NCBI GenBank assembly: GCA_035464655.1
Contig: DATHRZ010000130.1
Coordinates: forward strand, 1-64,000
Origin: JARFPW01 sp035464655
GTDB taxonomy: Bacteria > Gemmatimonadota > Gemmatimonadetes > Palauibacterales > Palauibacteraceae
Length of the DNA: 64,000 nt
Direction of reading: 5' to 3'
Shown: positions 31,701 through 40,975 of the stretch, one piece after another
Layout: the number at the start of each line of letters is the position of its first letter
Position numbering within the stretch: the first letter of the stretch is position 1
Translations under genes and position numbers: made by a program
The notes under the pieces: model-generated
Seen by the model: only the letters and a program-made list of their open reading frames with translations
The model's database searches: none
Told to the model about the DNA's origin: nothing

Positions 31701-33034
31701 GCGACCTCCGCGGCGGGCCGGCCGACGACTTCGCCCGCCCAGGTCTCGGCGTCGGCCAGGGCCCGAGCCCCGAGCGCGGCCCGCCGCGCCTTCCGTCCGC
31801 CCCGAACTTTCTCCGCCGGCGCATCGAGCAGACCGAAGTTCGCGTTCATCGGCTGAAAATGCTCGGGGTCGGCTTCGCGCAGGTAGCGGTACAGGCCGCC
31901 GAGCATCGTCGTGGTCGGCGGTGTCACCGGCTCTCCGGCGCCGAGCAGCCTGTGCAGGTTGATCGCGGCCAGGAGGCCGCTGGCGATCGACTCGGTGTAG
32001 CCTTCCACGCCCGTGAGCTGGCCCGCGAAGATCAGGTCCGGGCGACCCGTTGGGGCCCCGTACGCCGTCAGGCCGGCCGGGAAGTTCAGGTACGTGTTCC
32101 GATGGATCGACCCGTAGCGCAGGAATTCCGCCTGCTCGAGGCCCGGGATCATGCGAAACACGCGCTCCTGCTCGCCGATCTTCAGCCGGGTCTGGAATCC
32201 GACGAGGTTCCACATCTGGCCGGCGCGATCCTCCATCCTCAGCTGTGCGACGGCGTGGTACTGCTCGCCGGTGTGCGGGTCGAGCAGGCCGACCGGCCGC
32301 AGCGGCCCGTGCGCCAGGGTTTGCCGGCCGCGCCGTGCCATCACCTCGATCGGCAGACAGCCCTCGAAATACGGTACGGCGTCCCAGTCGTGCCCCTCGT
32401 ACACGTCGGCTTCGAGCAGGGCGTCGATGAACGCCTCGTAGCGCTCGCGGTCGAACGGGCAATTCAGGTAGTCCGCCTCGCCCTTGTCGTAGCGCGACGC
32501 CGCGAACACGACGGCGTCGTCGATCGACTCGCGCGAGAAGATCGGCGCGATCGCGTCGAAGAACGCGAGATGGCGCTCGCCGAGCAGCCGGCGGATGTCG
32601 GCCGACAGCGCGTCGGACGTGAGGGGGCCGGTGGCCACGATCGCAGGGCCCTCGGGCACGCTCGCCACCTCGCCGGCAACGATCTCGATGCGCGGGTGCG
32701 CGGTGATACGTCGGGTCACTTCGGCGCCGAACAGCCGCCGGTCGACGGCCAGCGCCGTGCCTGCGGGCACGCGGCACGCATCGGCGACCTCGAGCAGCAT
32801 GCAACCGAGTCGGCGCATCTCCGCCTTGAGGATTCCGTGCGCGGTATCCAGCGCCTCGGACTTGAACGAGTTCGTACACACGATCTCGGCCAGGTCGCCG
32901 GTCTGATGCGCCGGCGTCGAACGCCCGGGCCGCATCTCGTGCAGTCGCACCTCGTGGCCGCGCTCTGCGAGCTGCCAGGCGGCCTCGGACCCCGCGAGGC
33001 CGCCACCGACCACGTCGACCGTCGGACGGGTCAT
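31697..33034 (-). CDS. trmFO: Folate-dependent tRNA m5U54 methyltransferase
   Basis: 445 aa. An N-terminal FAD-binding fold (VDVVGGGLAGSEAAWQLAER) and the family-specific VCTNSFKSEALDTAHGILKAEM, KGEADYLNCPFDRERYEAF and MNANFGLLDAP are present. It uses methylene-THF and FADH2 to make m5U54 in the tRNA T-loop. Start and stop overlap the neighbours topA and xerC by 4 bp. Confidence 0.97.
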   Translation of the reverse strand: MTRPTVDVVGGGLAGSEAAWQLAERGHEVRLHEMRPGRSTPAHQTGDLAEIVCTNSFKSEALDTAHGILKAEMRRLGCMLLEVADACRVPAGTALAVDRRLFGAEVTRRITAHPRIEIVAGEVASVPEGPAIVATGPLTSDALSADIRRLLGERHLAFFDAIAPIFSRESIDDAVVFAASRYDKGEADYLNCPFDRERYEAFIDALLEADVYEGHDWDAVPYFEGCLPIEVMARRGRQTLAHGPLRPVGLLDPHTGEQYHAVAQLRMEDRAGQMWNLVGFQTRLKIGEQERVFRMIPGLEQAEFLRYGSIHRNTYLNFPAGLTAYGAPTGRPDLIFAGQLTGVEGYTESIASGLLAAINLHRLLGAGEPVTPPTTTMLGGLYRYLREADPEHFQPMNANFGLLDAPAEKVRGGRKARRAALGARALADAETWAGEVVGRPAAEVA

Positions 33035-35610
33035 TTCTTGCGGCCACCTCCGCGTCGCTTCCCCTTCCCGGCCTTGCCGGACGCGACCTTCTCGGCCCGC
33101 TCGGCGATGAGCTCCACCGCCTGCTCCAGCGTGACGTCGGCCGGTGAAGCGCCCCGGGGCAGCGACGCGTTGATCTTTCCGTGCTTCACGTACGGACCGT
33201 AGCGGCCGTCGAACAGCTTTATCGGCTCGCCGTCGTCCGGATGCGGGCCGATCTCGCGCAGCGGCTCCCGGCCGCGACGGCCGCGCTTCGGCTCGCGCAG
33301 CAGTTCCATCGCGCGATCGAGATCGACGGTGAACACGTCATCGCCTTCCTTGAGCGACCGATAGTCCTTCTTGTGCACGACGTACGGGCCGTACGGACCG
33401 AGGCCGGCCAGCACGGGCTCACCGCTGTCGGGGTGCGGCCCGAGCTCGCGCGGGAGCGAGAGCAGCGCGAGGGCCGCCTCGAGGTCGACGTCTTCGATCT
33501 TCGTGCCGTCGGGAATCGAGGCCCGTTTGGGCTTCGGACCGTCCTCTTCCTGTTCGCCGAGCTGCACGAAGGGTCCGAACCGGCCGACGAGCCGAAGCAC
33601 GGGCTTGCCGGTTTCCGGATCCGCGCCGAGATCGTCGCTCGCCGCTTCCTTCTGCTCGATCAGCCGGCTCGCCACCTCGGGCGTCAGATCGGCGGGCGCG
33701 AGGTCTTCGGGCAGCGAGACGCGAATCGGATCCTCCTCGCCGGTATCCTGTTCGAGGAACGGGCCGTAGCGTCCGATCCGTACGCGCGACTCCATGTCGG
33801 AGAACTCGAGCGTCGACGCAGTGCGCGGATCGATCTGCTCCTCCCGCTCGGCGAGCCGGGCCTCGAATCCGCGGTCACCGCGATAGAACTGCTCGAGGAA
33901 GGTCCGCCAGTCTATCTCGCCGTCGGCGATCCGGTCCAGACCGCGCTCCATCTCCGACGTGAAGCCGATGTCGACCAGGTCTTCGAAGTGCTGTTCCAGC
34001 AGGGCCGTGACCGCGAAGGCCAGAAAAGTGGGGACGAGCTGCTGCCCTTCGATGCGTACGTATCCCCTGCCCTCCATCGTGCTGATGATCGACGCCGTGG
34101 TGCTGGGTCGGCCGATGCCCTCGTCTTCCAGAATTCCCGGAAACGCGCCCTGCGTGTAGCGTGCCGGGGGACGAGTGGTGTGGCCGTCGGGCTCGACGGA
34201 CACGACCGTCGGCTCGTCGCCTTCGGCGAGCTCGGGCAGGAACACGTCGCGGTCGCCGAGCGCCGACTCGAGATCCTTCGCCCCCTCCATCCAGGCCCGC
34301 CGGTAACCGGCGAACTCGAGCGTGTGCCCCGTCGCCCGAAACTCCGCGTCGGCAGCCGCCAGGGTCACCGAGACGTGCTGCTGGATCTCGGCCGCCATCT
34401 GGCTGGCCAGGGTCCGCTTCCAGACCAGGTCGTACAGGGCGCCTTCCGCGCCGCGCAGCCCGAGCTGCTTCGCCGTCTTCATCTCCGTGCCGGCCGGGCG
34501 GATCGCCTCGTGGGCGAGCTGCGCGCCCTTCGTGGTCGTCGCATGGCTCCTGCGCTTCGGGCTCAGATAGGCGTCACCGTAGCGCGACCCGATCTCCCGC
34601 CGCACCGCCGTCACGGCACGGTCGGAGAGCTGGGTCGAGTCGGTTCGCAGATAGGTGATGTGCCCCGCCTCGTACAGGCGTTGCGCCACGCGCATCGTCT
34701 GGCTCGGCGACAGGTTGAGCCGACTGTTCGCCGCCTTCTGCAGCGTGGTCGTCTTGAACGGAGGCGGCGGGTTGGTGGACTTCTTCCGCCGCTCGACCGA
34801 CGTGACGGCGAACACCTCGTCACGCAGGCGTCCGGCCAGGTCACTCGCCGCCGCCTCGTCGAGGCGTACGACGGCGCCCTCGTCCTTCAGCGCTCCCGTC
34901 TCTGGGTCGAAGTCCGCGCCGGAGGCGACTCGTTGGCCGCCGAGGGCCGCGAGCCGCGCGCTGAACGACTTTCCGTGGCGCTCGAGCTCGGCCGTGAGAT
35001 CCCAGTAGTCCGCCGACTTGAATCGGCGACGCTCGCGCTCGCGTTCCACCACGAGCCGCACGGCCACCGATTGCACTCGGCCGGCCGACAGAGACGTACC
35101 GCTGACCGGGTCTACCGGGGAAATCTTCTTCCATAGCAGGGGCGACAGGCCGTAGCCGACCAGCCGGTCGAGCACGCGTCGTGCCTGCTGGGCGTCGACC
35201 CGGTGCAGATCGATGTCTCCGGGATGCTCCATCGCCTCCATCACGGCCTCTCGCGTCACCTCGTTGAACGTGACGCGGCGGAAGCGCTCCGACGACCCGT
35301 CGTCGAACCCGAGCTGTCGGGCGATGTGGTAGCCGATCGCCTCTCCCTCGCGATCGGGGTCGGTGGCGATCAAGATGACGGAGGCGCCCTTCGCGGCCTT
35401 CTTGAGCTCCGCGATCACCTTCTTCTTCCCCCGCACGACCACGTATTCCGGCTCGAACCCGTGATCCACGTCCACGGCGAGCCCCTTCTTGGGAAGGTCG
35501 ATGATGTGACCGCCCGTGGCTGCCACTTCGTAGTCGGACCCGAGCCAGGGCCCGAGCAGGCGGGCCTTCTTGTCGGACTCGAGGATGACCAAGTACTTCT
35601 CGTTTGCCAT
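33031..35610 (-). CDS. topA: DNA topoisomerase I (type IA)
   Basis: 859 aa. The Toprim domain (about 3-130) has LVILESDKKARLLG and IATDPDREGEAIGYHIARQL. The nucleophilic Tyr lies in HITYLRTDSTQLS. The C-terminal third has no Cys4 zinc fingers; instead it carries four or more Topo-C repeats with GRYGPFLEQ, GRFGPFVQLG, GPYGPYVVHK and GRYGPYVKHG, then a basic tail rich in Lys/Gly/Arg. The first motif reads ESDKKA where most enzymes have ESPxKA. ATG 35610 (MANEKYL) is preferred. Relaxes negative supercoils. Confidence 0.97.
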   Translation of the reverse strand: MANEKYLVILESDKKARLLGPWLGSDYEVAATGGHIIDLPKKGLAVDVDHGFEPEYVVVRGKKKVIAELKKAAKGASVILIATDPDREGEAIGYHIARQLGFDDGSSERFRRVTFNEVTREAVMEAMEHPGDIDLHRVDAQQARRVLDRLVGYGLSPLLWKKISPVDPVSGTSLSAGRVQSVAVRLVVERERERRRFKSADYWDLTAELERHGKSFSARLAALGGQRVASGADFDPETGALKDEGAVVRLDEAAASDLAGRLRDEVFAVTSVERRKKSTNPPPPFKTTTLQKAANSRLNLSPSQTMRVAQRLYEAGHITYLRTDSTQLSDRAVTAVRREIGSRYGDAYLSPKRRSHATTTKGAQLAHEAIRPAGTEMKTAKQLGLRGAEGALYDLVWKRTLASQMAAEIQQHVSVTLAAADAEFRATGHTLEFAGYRRAWMEGAKDLESALGDRDVFLPELAEGDEPTVVSVEPDGHTTRPPARYTQGAFPGILEDEGIGRPSTTASIISTMEGRGYVRIEGQQLVPTFLAFAVTALLEQHFEDLVDIGFTSEMERGLDRIADGEIDWRTFLEQFYRGDRGFEARLAEREEQIDPRTASTLEFSDMESRVRIGRYGPFLEQDTGEEDPIRVSLPEDLAPADLTPEVASRLIEQKEAASDDLGADPETGKPVLRLVGRFGPFVQLGEQEEDGPKPKRASIPDGTKIEDVDLEAALALLSLPRELGPHPDSGEPVLAGLGPYGPYVVHKKDYRSLKEGDDVFTVDLDRAMELLREPKRGRRGREPLREIGPHPDDGEPIKLFDGRYGPYVKHGKINASLPRGASPADVTLEQAVELIAERAEKVASGKAGKGKRRGGGRKK

Positions 35611-35634
35611 AACTCTCAATCTATCGTCAATGGT

Positions 35635-36234
35635 TCAGCGTGTTGTTCCGTCGTCGTCGATGCCCGCGTTGCCGGTGTCCGGCGCCAGCCCCGTCACGGC
35701 GGCGATCTCCCGGGCGACGTCATCCGGCGTCCGCTGCATCGTGTCTACGGTATACGTCGCCTCCCGATACGCGGGCAACCTCTCGGCGAGCAGCGCGGCC
35801 AGGCGAACCCCGGGGTCGACGGCGGCCAGCAGGGGGCGGCCGGCTGTTTCCGGCGCCAGGCGGCGCGCGGCTTCCGCCGGCGCGACGCTCAACCATACGG
35901 TCGTGGCCGTCGGAAGTGCCGCCCGGGCCGGTTGGTTCGCCATCCAGCCCCCGCCCGCCGCGACGACGATATCCGGCGATTCGGCCGCGACCGTGGCGAT
36001 ATCGCGGGTCGCGCGGACCTCCAGATCCCGGAAGCCGGGCTCCCCCATTTCCGCGAATACCTCCCGAATGGGCCGGCCGACGCGCCGGCTGATCTCCTCG
36101 TCGAGATCGACGAACCGGAGGCCGCACAGCGCGGCCAGGTGCCGGCCGACGGTCGACTTCCCGGCGCCCATCAGCCCGACGAGAACGAGCGGGCCGGCTC
36201 GCCGCTTCGAGCGGCGCGGTAACTCGGCGCTCAA
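35635..36234 (-). CDS. aroK: Shikimate kinase
   Basis: 199 aa. The P-loop GLMGAGKSTVG (about 20-30), the DLDEEI shikimate-binding motif, the GEPGFRDLE segment and VVAAGGGW are visible. It phosphorylates shikimate in aromatic amino-acid synthesis. It overlaps the aroC stop by 4 bp, giving an aroC-aroK pair for neighbouring steps of the pathway. Confidence 0.95.
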   Translation of the reverse strand: MSAELPRRSKRRAGPLVLVGLMGAGKSTVGRHLAALCGLRFVDLDEEISRRVGRPIREVFAEMGEPGFRDLEVRATRDIATVAAESPDIVVAAGGGWMANQPARAALPTATTVWLSVAPAEAARRLAPETAGRPLLAAVDPGVRLAALLAERLPAYREATYTVDTMQRTPDDVAREIAAVTGLAPDTGNAGIDDDGTTR

Positions 36235-37433
36235 GGCTCGTCGAATGCCGCCTCGTTGACCCGATCGAGGTAGGCGTCGAAGGCGGCGCGAAGGTCGTCG
36301 AGAGTATCGCCACCGAACTTCTCGCGCACGGCGTCGGCCAGCACGAGAGCCAGCATCGCTTCGCCGATCACGCCGGCGGCCGGAACCGCGCAGACGTCGC
36401 TCCGCTCGCGAACCGCGCTGGCCGCCTCGCCGGTCTTCACGTTGACGCTGTCGAGCGGACGCCGCAGCGAACTCAGGGGCTTCATGGCGACACGAACGAC
36501 CAGCGGTTCACCGGTCGTCGTTCCGCCCTCGAGGCCGCCCGCGCTATTGCGGCGGCGGCGGTATCCGCCGCTCAGCCGGCGGGAGCGATCGGCGTCGATC
36601 TCGTCGTGCACGTCGGAGCCGCGCAGCGCCGCGGCACGAAAGCCGAGGCCGATCTCGACGCCCTTCATCGCCTGGATGCCCATCATCGCGGCGGCGATCC
36701 GCGCGTCGAGCCGGCGCTCCCAGGAAACGTGGCTGCCGAGCCCCACCGGGACGCCGTGCGCCACGACTTCGAACACCCCGCCCAGCGTGTCCCCCGCCCT
36801 GCCGGCGTCGCGGATCGCCTCGCGCATCGCTTCGGCCGCCTCGGGGTCGACACAGCGCACGTCGGAGGCGTCGGCCCGCTCGTTGAGTCCGGGACCGACG
36901 TCTGCGGAAGGCGCCGCGACATCGCCGATCCTCACGACATGGCTTCCGATCTCGACCCCGAGCTCCGCCAGGAGCCGGCGAGCAACGGCGCCGGCGGCGA
37001 CCCGCGCCGACGTCTCGCGAGCGCTCGAACGTTCGAGTATGTCGCGCGCGTCGGACCGTCCGTACTTGAGCATTCCCACGAGGTCGGCGTGTCCGGGCCG
37101 CGGCAGGTGGACGCGACGCAGGGCCTCGTCGTCGGCGTCCGGCTGCGCCTCGACGGCCATCGCCGTGAGCCAGTTCTCGTGGTCGCGGTTCGGAATCCAC
37201 ACGGACAGCGGCGAGCCGAGTGTCTCGCCGAGCCGCACGCCGCTGAGGATCTCGCCGGCGTCTTTCTCGATCTTCATCCGACCGCCGCGGCCGAACCCCA
37301 GCTGACGGCGGGCCAGGTCGACGGCGATATCGGTGGGCGCCAGCGACAATCCGGCGGGAATGCCCTCGACCACGACCAGCATACCCCGGCCGTGCGACTC
37401 TCCCGCCGTCGTGAATGTGAACCGTTCGAGCAT
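36231..37433 (-). CDS. aroC: Chorismate synthase
   Basis: 400 aa. FERFTFTTAGESHGRGMLVV-like start (here RFTFTTAGESHGRGMLV), GRMKIEKDAGEILSGVRLGE, RPGHADLVG and SSARETSARVAAGAVAR are classical family motifs. It needs reduced FMN to convert EPSP to chorismate. The ATG sits only about 11 nt after the T-run of a strong terminator, so expression from upstream would depend on read-through or on a promoter inside the terminator region. Confidence 0.97.
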   Translation of the reverse strand: MLERFTFTTAGESHGRGMLVVVEGIPAGLSLAPTDIAVDLARRQLGFGRGGRMKIEKDAGEILSGVRLGETLGSPLSVWIPNRDHENWLTAMAVEAQPDADDEALRRVHLPRPGHADLVGMLKYGRSDARDILERSSARETSARVAAGAVARRLLAELGVEIGSHVVRIGDVAAPSADVGPGLNERADASDVRCVDPEAAEAMREAIRDAGRAGDTLGGVFEVVAHGVPVGLGSHVSWERRLDARIAAAMMGIQAMKGVEIGLGFRAAALRGSDVHDEIDADRSRRLSGGYRRRRNSAGGLEGGTTTGEPLVVRVAMKPLSSLRRPLDSVNVKTGEAASAVRERSDVCAVPAAGVIGEAMLALVLADAVREKFGGDTLDDLRAAFDAYLDRVNEAAFDEP

Positions 37434-37444
37434 GATCGCTTCCG

Positions 37445-37475
37445 AAAAAGAACGGGGCCCGGACGACCGGGCCCC
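37445..37475 (-). terminator. Intrinsic terminator after pilQ
   Basis: A perfect 9-bp stem (GGGGCCCGG 37454-37462 with CCGGGCCCC 37467-37475) and a 4-nt loop are followed on the minus strand by a T-rich run (37445-37449). It lies about 57 bp after the pilQ stop and just before the aroC start. Confidence 0.85.
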
Positions 37476-37531
37476 ACACGCTTGCCTGCGATCGGGCGAC
37501 CGGACCGGCCGTGCCGCCCGACTACGGGAGA

Positions 37532-39247
37532 CTACTCGACGATGTGCGGCGTGACCAGAATGATCAAGTCCTGCTTCCGTTCGGTGTTGTTCGTCGTCCG
37601 GAACAGGGCGCCGAGGACCGGGATGTCCATGAGGAGCGGAATCCCGCTCTCGTTTCGATCGACCTCGCTCAGCGTCAACCCTCCGATCACCATCGTCTCA
37701 CCGTTGTCGAGCAGGAGCCGCGTCTGACCGAGCTGCTGGGTGAAGTTGAAGCCCACGTCCGGCAGGTCGGTCTGCACGCCCGAGCGCTCGGCCTGGACGT
37801 CGAGCAGGATCTGGTTGTTGTTCGTGACGTGCGGAGTGACCTCGAGAATGATCCCGGTATCCTCGAACTGCACGGCAACGGTGGCGCCGGCCGCCTGGGC
37901 GCCCTGTTCCAGCACCCGGATCGGGGTGCGCTCGCCCACCTGGATGCGGGCGCTGTGGTTGTCGACCACCTGGATACTCGGCGCCGCCTGAACGTCGGAG
38001 AGTTGATGCTGCTCGAGCGCGTCGAGGAACGCGGCCAGCGAGAAGCTCCCGAACGCCGTCGTCGCGAGAATCTGCAGCGACGGATTGAGGACCCGGTCGT
38101 TGGCGTTGGCCAGGGCGGCGATCGACTCGCCCGACAGGTCCACCAGCGTCTCGTTGGTGACCTCGCCCGGATTGAGCGGGTCTTCGATCGCGACCACGTC
38201 GTTGATCGAATTTCCCGTCCGATCCTTCAGGTCGTAGACGATCCCGAGCGAGTTCACGTCGGTGCGGTCGACGAAGATGATCTTCGCCTCGATCGATACC
38301 TGCGGCGTCTGGCGGTCGAGGCTCTGCACCAGCGTGTCCATGCGGGCGACCACGGACGGAACGTCGGTTACGATCACCGAGTTCGATCCCTGGTATCCGA
38401 CCACCTGCCCGCGCTGCGGCGTGGCGAGCTGGGCGAGCGTATTCGCCACGGAATCGGCGCTCGCGTAGTTGATGCGGAAGACCCGTGTTTCCGTCTGTAG
38501 CGTGTCGCGAGTGCGCAATCCCTCGAGCCGATCGACGATCAGGATCCCCTCCGACTGCAGGCGCCAGCCCAGGCCCTGCGAGGCGAGGATCGCGTCGAGC
38601 GCAACGTCCCAGCGCTGGTCGCGGATGTCGACGCCCCGGACGGTGAGGTCCGCGACGGCGGTACTCGGCACGATCGACACACCGGCGAACTCCGAGAACG
38701 CCGCGAGGACGTCGAGCATGCCGGCGCTGTCGTAGGCGACCGTGATCCGGGCCGGCACCTCCTGCAGCGACGGCCGGGATTCCGTCCGGTGACCGGACAT
38801 CGTCGGCCCGGGCGCGCGATCCTCCATCGCCAGGACCTGTTCGCGGCGGGCAGAGCTCCACGCCTCGAACTCGGATCCCGGGTTCGGGAATCTGACGACG
38901 AAGCGGCCCTCCGAGGCCGCTGTCTCGTAGCTCGGCAGCCCGGTGAGATCGAACACGAGGCGTACGACATCGGAGCGGAACTGGCTCGTGCGGAGCCGAA
39001 CCACGCCACCGCGACCAATTTCGTCGTAGGCGCCGCGCAGGTCGCCCGCCGACGCGCCATGCAGGTCGATGATGAGCCGCGAGGGCTCGGTGAGCAGGAA
39101 CTCTCGAGCCTCGACCGACGCGTCGGAGATCACGACGATCTCCGTATCCCCGCCGGCCGGGACCACGCTGACCTCGTGCACCTGTCCCGGTGCCGGAGTC
39201 GGCTGCACCGCGACCAGCGCCAGAGCGACGAGGGGCTGCCATATCAT
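37532..39247 (-). CDS. pilQ: Type IV pilus secretin PilQ
   Basis: 571 aa. A short signal peptide is followed by an AMIN domain (about 25-120, VVISDASVEAREFLLTEPSR), a secretin/TonB short N-terminal domain (about 170-235) and one NolW-type domain (about 240-310). The C-terminal secretin barrel (about 330-571) has VPVLGALFR-like IPVLGALFRTTN and ends LIILVTPHIVE. It forms the outer-membrane pore for the pilus. Start at 39247 overlaps pilP by 4 bp and has AGGAGC ahead. Shorter than Pseudomonas PilQ, with one AMIN domain where Pseudomonas has two. Confidence 0.95.
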   Translation of the reverse strand: MIWQPLVALALVAVQPTPAPGQVHEVSVVPAGGDTEIVVISDASVEAREFLLTEPSRLIIDLHGASAGDLRGAYDEIGRGGVVRLRTSQFRSDVVRLVFDLTGLPSYETAASEGRFVVRFPNPGSEFEAWSSARREQVLAMEDRAPGPTMSGHRTESRPSLQEVPARITVAYDSAGMLDVLAAFSEFAGVSIVPSTAVADLTVRGVDIRDQRWDVALDAILASQGLGWRLQSEGILIVDRLEGLRTRDTLQTETRVFRINYASADSVANTLAQLATPQRGQVVGYQGSNSVIVTDVPSVVARMDTLVQSLDRQTPQVSIEAKIIFVDRTDVNSLGIVYDLKDRTGNSINDVVAIEDPLNPGEVTNETLVDLSGESIAALANANDRVLNPSLQILATTAFGSFSLAAFLDALEQHQLSDVQAAPSIQVVDNHSARIQVGERTPIRVLEQGAQAAGATVAVQFEDTGIILEVTPHVTNNNQILLDVQAERSGVQTDLPDVGFNFTQQLGQTRLLLDNGETMVIGGLTLSEVDRNESGIPLLMDIPVLGALFRTTNNTERKQDLIILVTPHIVE

Positions 39248-39672
39248 GAATCCTGCTCCTTGTCCTGGGTCTTCAGTCGCAGCGTATCGCGTCGGGACAC
39301 TCCGAACACCGTCACCTGGAACTCGGCCCGATCGGGATGCACTCGAACGAGGCGCGCGCCCCCGATGACGTCGCCCTCCCACACCCGATAGCGGCGTCCC
39401 GTCGCCGCGTCGACCATGACAGCCATGCTTCCCCGTTCCGGACTGAAGATGACCCCGGCGAGCCGCAGGTCCTCGAACCTCGGCCCCAGTTCGTCGCCCG
39501 CCGACAGCGGTTCGAACGGATCCCGCCGGCCGTCGGCCGGATAGTCGAACACTTCGCGCCTCAGCGCGTCGCCATCCGACCGGTCGGAATCCTGCGCCTG
39601 CGCGGACGGCGCCATGCCCAGTATGAATAGAGCGGCAAACAGTGTTCCGGGCCATGGTCTCGCGAGTTTCAT
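39244..39672 (-). CDS. pilP: PilP-like pilus assembly lipoprotein/periplasmic protein
   Basis: 142 aa. A signal peptide ends near APSAQAQ, with no lipobox cysteine, so unlike many PilP proteins it appears to be soluble and periplasmic. The domain includes YPADGRRDPFEPL, LRLAGVIFSPERGSMAVMVD and the HQ-like GASLVRV region (GARLVRVHPD), matching the PilP beta-sandwich. It links PilNO to PilQ. The ATG shares one base with the pilO stop. Confidence 0.8.
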   Translation of the reverse strand: MKLARPWPGTLFAALFILGMAPSAQAQDSDRSDGDALRREVFDYPADGRRDPFEPLSAGDELGPRFEDLRLAGVIFSPERGSMAVMVDAATGRRYRVWEGDVIGGARLVRVHPDRAEFQVTVFGVSRRDTLRLKTQDKEQDS

Positions 39673-40298
39673 CAACTCACCAGTCCTTCCGTCGGCGCCT
39701 CGCCGGCCGGGGCGCCGGCGGCGTCGGCATCTCCCGCGCCCAGCACGAACGTCTCGAGAATGAACGTCGCCTGGACGAGCTGCCGACCGCCGGCCGAGGT
39801 GCCGGTGGGAACGACCTCGCTGACCCGCGGCCGAACGATGCGATCGAACGAAGCCACGTTGGTCAGGAACTCGCCGAGCGCGTGATATCCGCCCTCGACG
39901 ACCAGCGCCCACTCCTGGTGCATCAGCGTACCCGCGCTGTCCGCGGGAGCGGGCGCGAGGGGCTCGATGCTGAGGAGGCGAAGGTTCAGGGTCTGCGTCT
40001 CGGACGCGATGGCCTCGTAAATCTCGGGAACCTCGGCGCGGCCCGGGACGAGGCGTTCGAGCGCTCCGAGCTGCCGCTCGGCGTCGCGCATGTCGTCGCG
40101 CAGGCGCTGAAGATTGCCCACCCTGGCCTGCGCGAGCTGGTTCTGCGTCTCGAGATCTTCGACCCGGTCGGCGAGCTCGACGAGCTCGAGATCGGCCGGA
40201 CGGTGCAGGAAGTTGTAGTAAAGCGCCCCCGCCGCGACGGCGAGGATGGCGACCAGCAGCTTCACCTGGCTTCCAGGATCTTCGGGCAGGAAGGCCAC
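39672..40298 (-). CDS. pilO: Type IV pilus inner-membrane protein PilO
   Basis: 208 aa. One N-terminal membrane helix (about 10-30, VKLLVAILAVAAGALYYNFL), a coiled coil (about 35-75) and a ferredoxin-like periplasmic domain (HQEWALVVEGGYHALGEFL) are visible. The Ala-rich C-terminal tail (about 180-208) is extra. GTG start at 40298, two bases after pilN. It heterodimerises with PilN in the alignment complex. Confidence 0.9.
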   Translation of the reverse strand: MAFLPEDPGSQVKLLVAILAVAAGALYYNFLHRPADLELVELADRVEDLETQNQLAQARVGNLQRLRDDMRDAERQLGALERLVPGRAEVPEIYEAIASETQTLNLRLLSIEPLAPAPADSAGTLMHQEWALVVEGGYHALGEFLTNVASFDRIVRPRVSEVVPTGTSAGGRQLVQATFILETFVLGAGDADAAGAPAGEAPTEGLVS

Positions 40299-40300
40299 GA

Positions 40301-40975
40301 TCAGTTGTCCTCCGCCACGGGTTCGGACCGAACCGTCTCGGGCGGCGGCGCCTCGTAGGTGATCATCAGCTTGAAGGCCTGGGCCGCCACGTTGTCGACG
40401 AGCTCCTGCTGGCTCCCCATCATCCTGACTTCACCCACGTACGGCGAGCCCTGCAGGTTGCGGACGAACTCGGTAATCGCCAGCGGGTTGGCCGCCAGCC
40501 CGTCCACCTGCACCTCGAGCCGCGGCTCGGCCGAATTCTGCCTGAGCGCCGTCAGCCAGGTATAGGACGGCAGGGCGCGCCCGATCTCGTCGAGCAGATG
40601 GGGCCAGACGAAGCGCCCGTCGTCGAGCGACTTCACGAGCTCCAGCCGCCGACCGATCCGGCTTTCGCGCGCCGTCAGGCTGTCGCTGAGCGCGCGCAGG
40701 TCGGACAGACGCGTCGAGTCCTCGACCGCCGCCTCGAGGCGAGCTTCCAGTTCGTTGCGCTCCGAGCGCTGTGAGAACCACAGCCACCCGACGACGAGTA
40801 CGACGAGCACGGGCAGGGCGACGGCGAGGGTGGTCCAGATGTCGCGCCCTCCGCCTTCGCCACCACGACCTCCACGTCCGAAGCTCGGGAGAGACGTCGG
40901 CAGGGAGATCGGGAACCGGCGCCCCGACCCGCGACCGGCGCGCCCGCGCTCCGGATGGAGGTTGACTTCGATCAT
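40301..40975 (-). CDS. pilN: Type IV pilus inner-membrane protein PilN
   Basis: 224 aa. The cytoplasmic N-terminus MIEVNLHPE corresponds to the conserved INLLP motif that binds PilM. A Gly/Arg-rich linker of about 35 residues follows, then a membrane helix (about 48-68), a coiled coil and the periplasmic ferredoxin-like fold. The linker is longer than in Pseudomonas or Thermus PilN. Overlaps pilM by 4 bp. Confidence 0.9.
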   Translation of the reverse strand: MIEVNLHPERGRAGRGSGRRFPISLPTSLPSFGRGGRGGEGGGRDIWTTLAVALPVLVVLVVGWLWFSQRSERNELEARLEAAVEDSTRLSDLRALSDSLTARESRIGRRLELVKSLDDGRFVWPHLLDEIGRALPSYTWLTALRQNSAEPRLEVQVDGLAANPLAITEFVRNLQGSPYVGEVRMMGSQQELVDNVAAQAFKLMITYEAPPPETVRSEPVAEDN

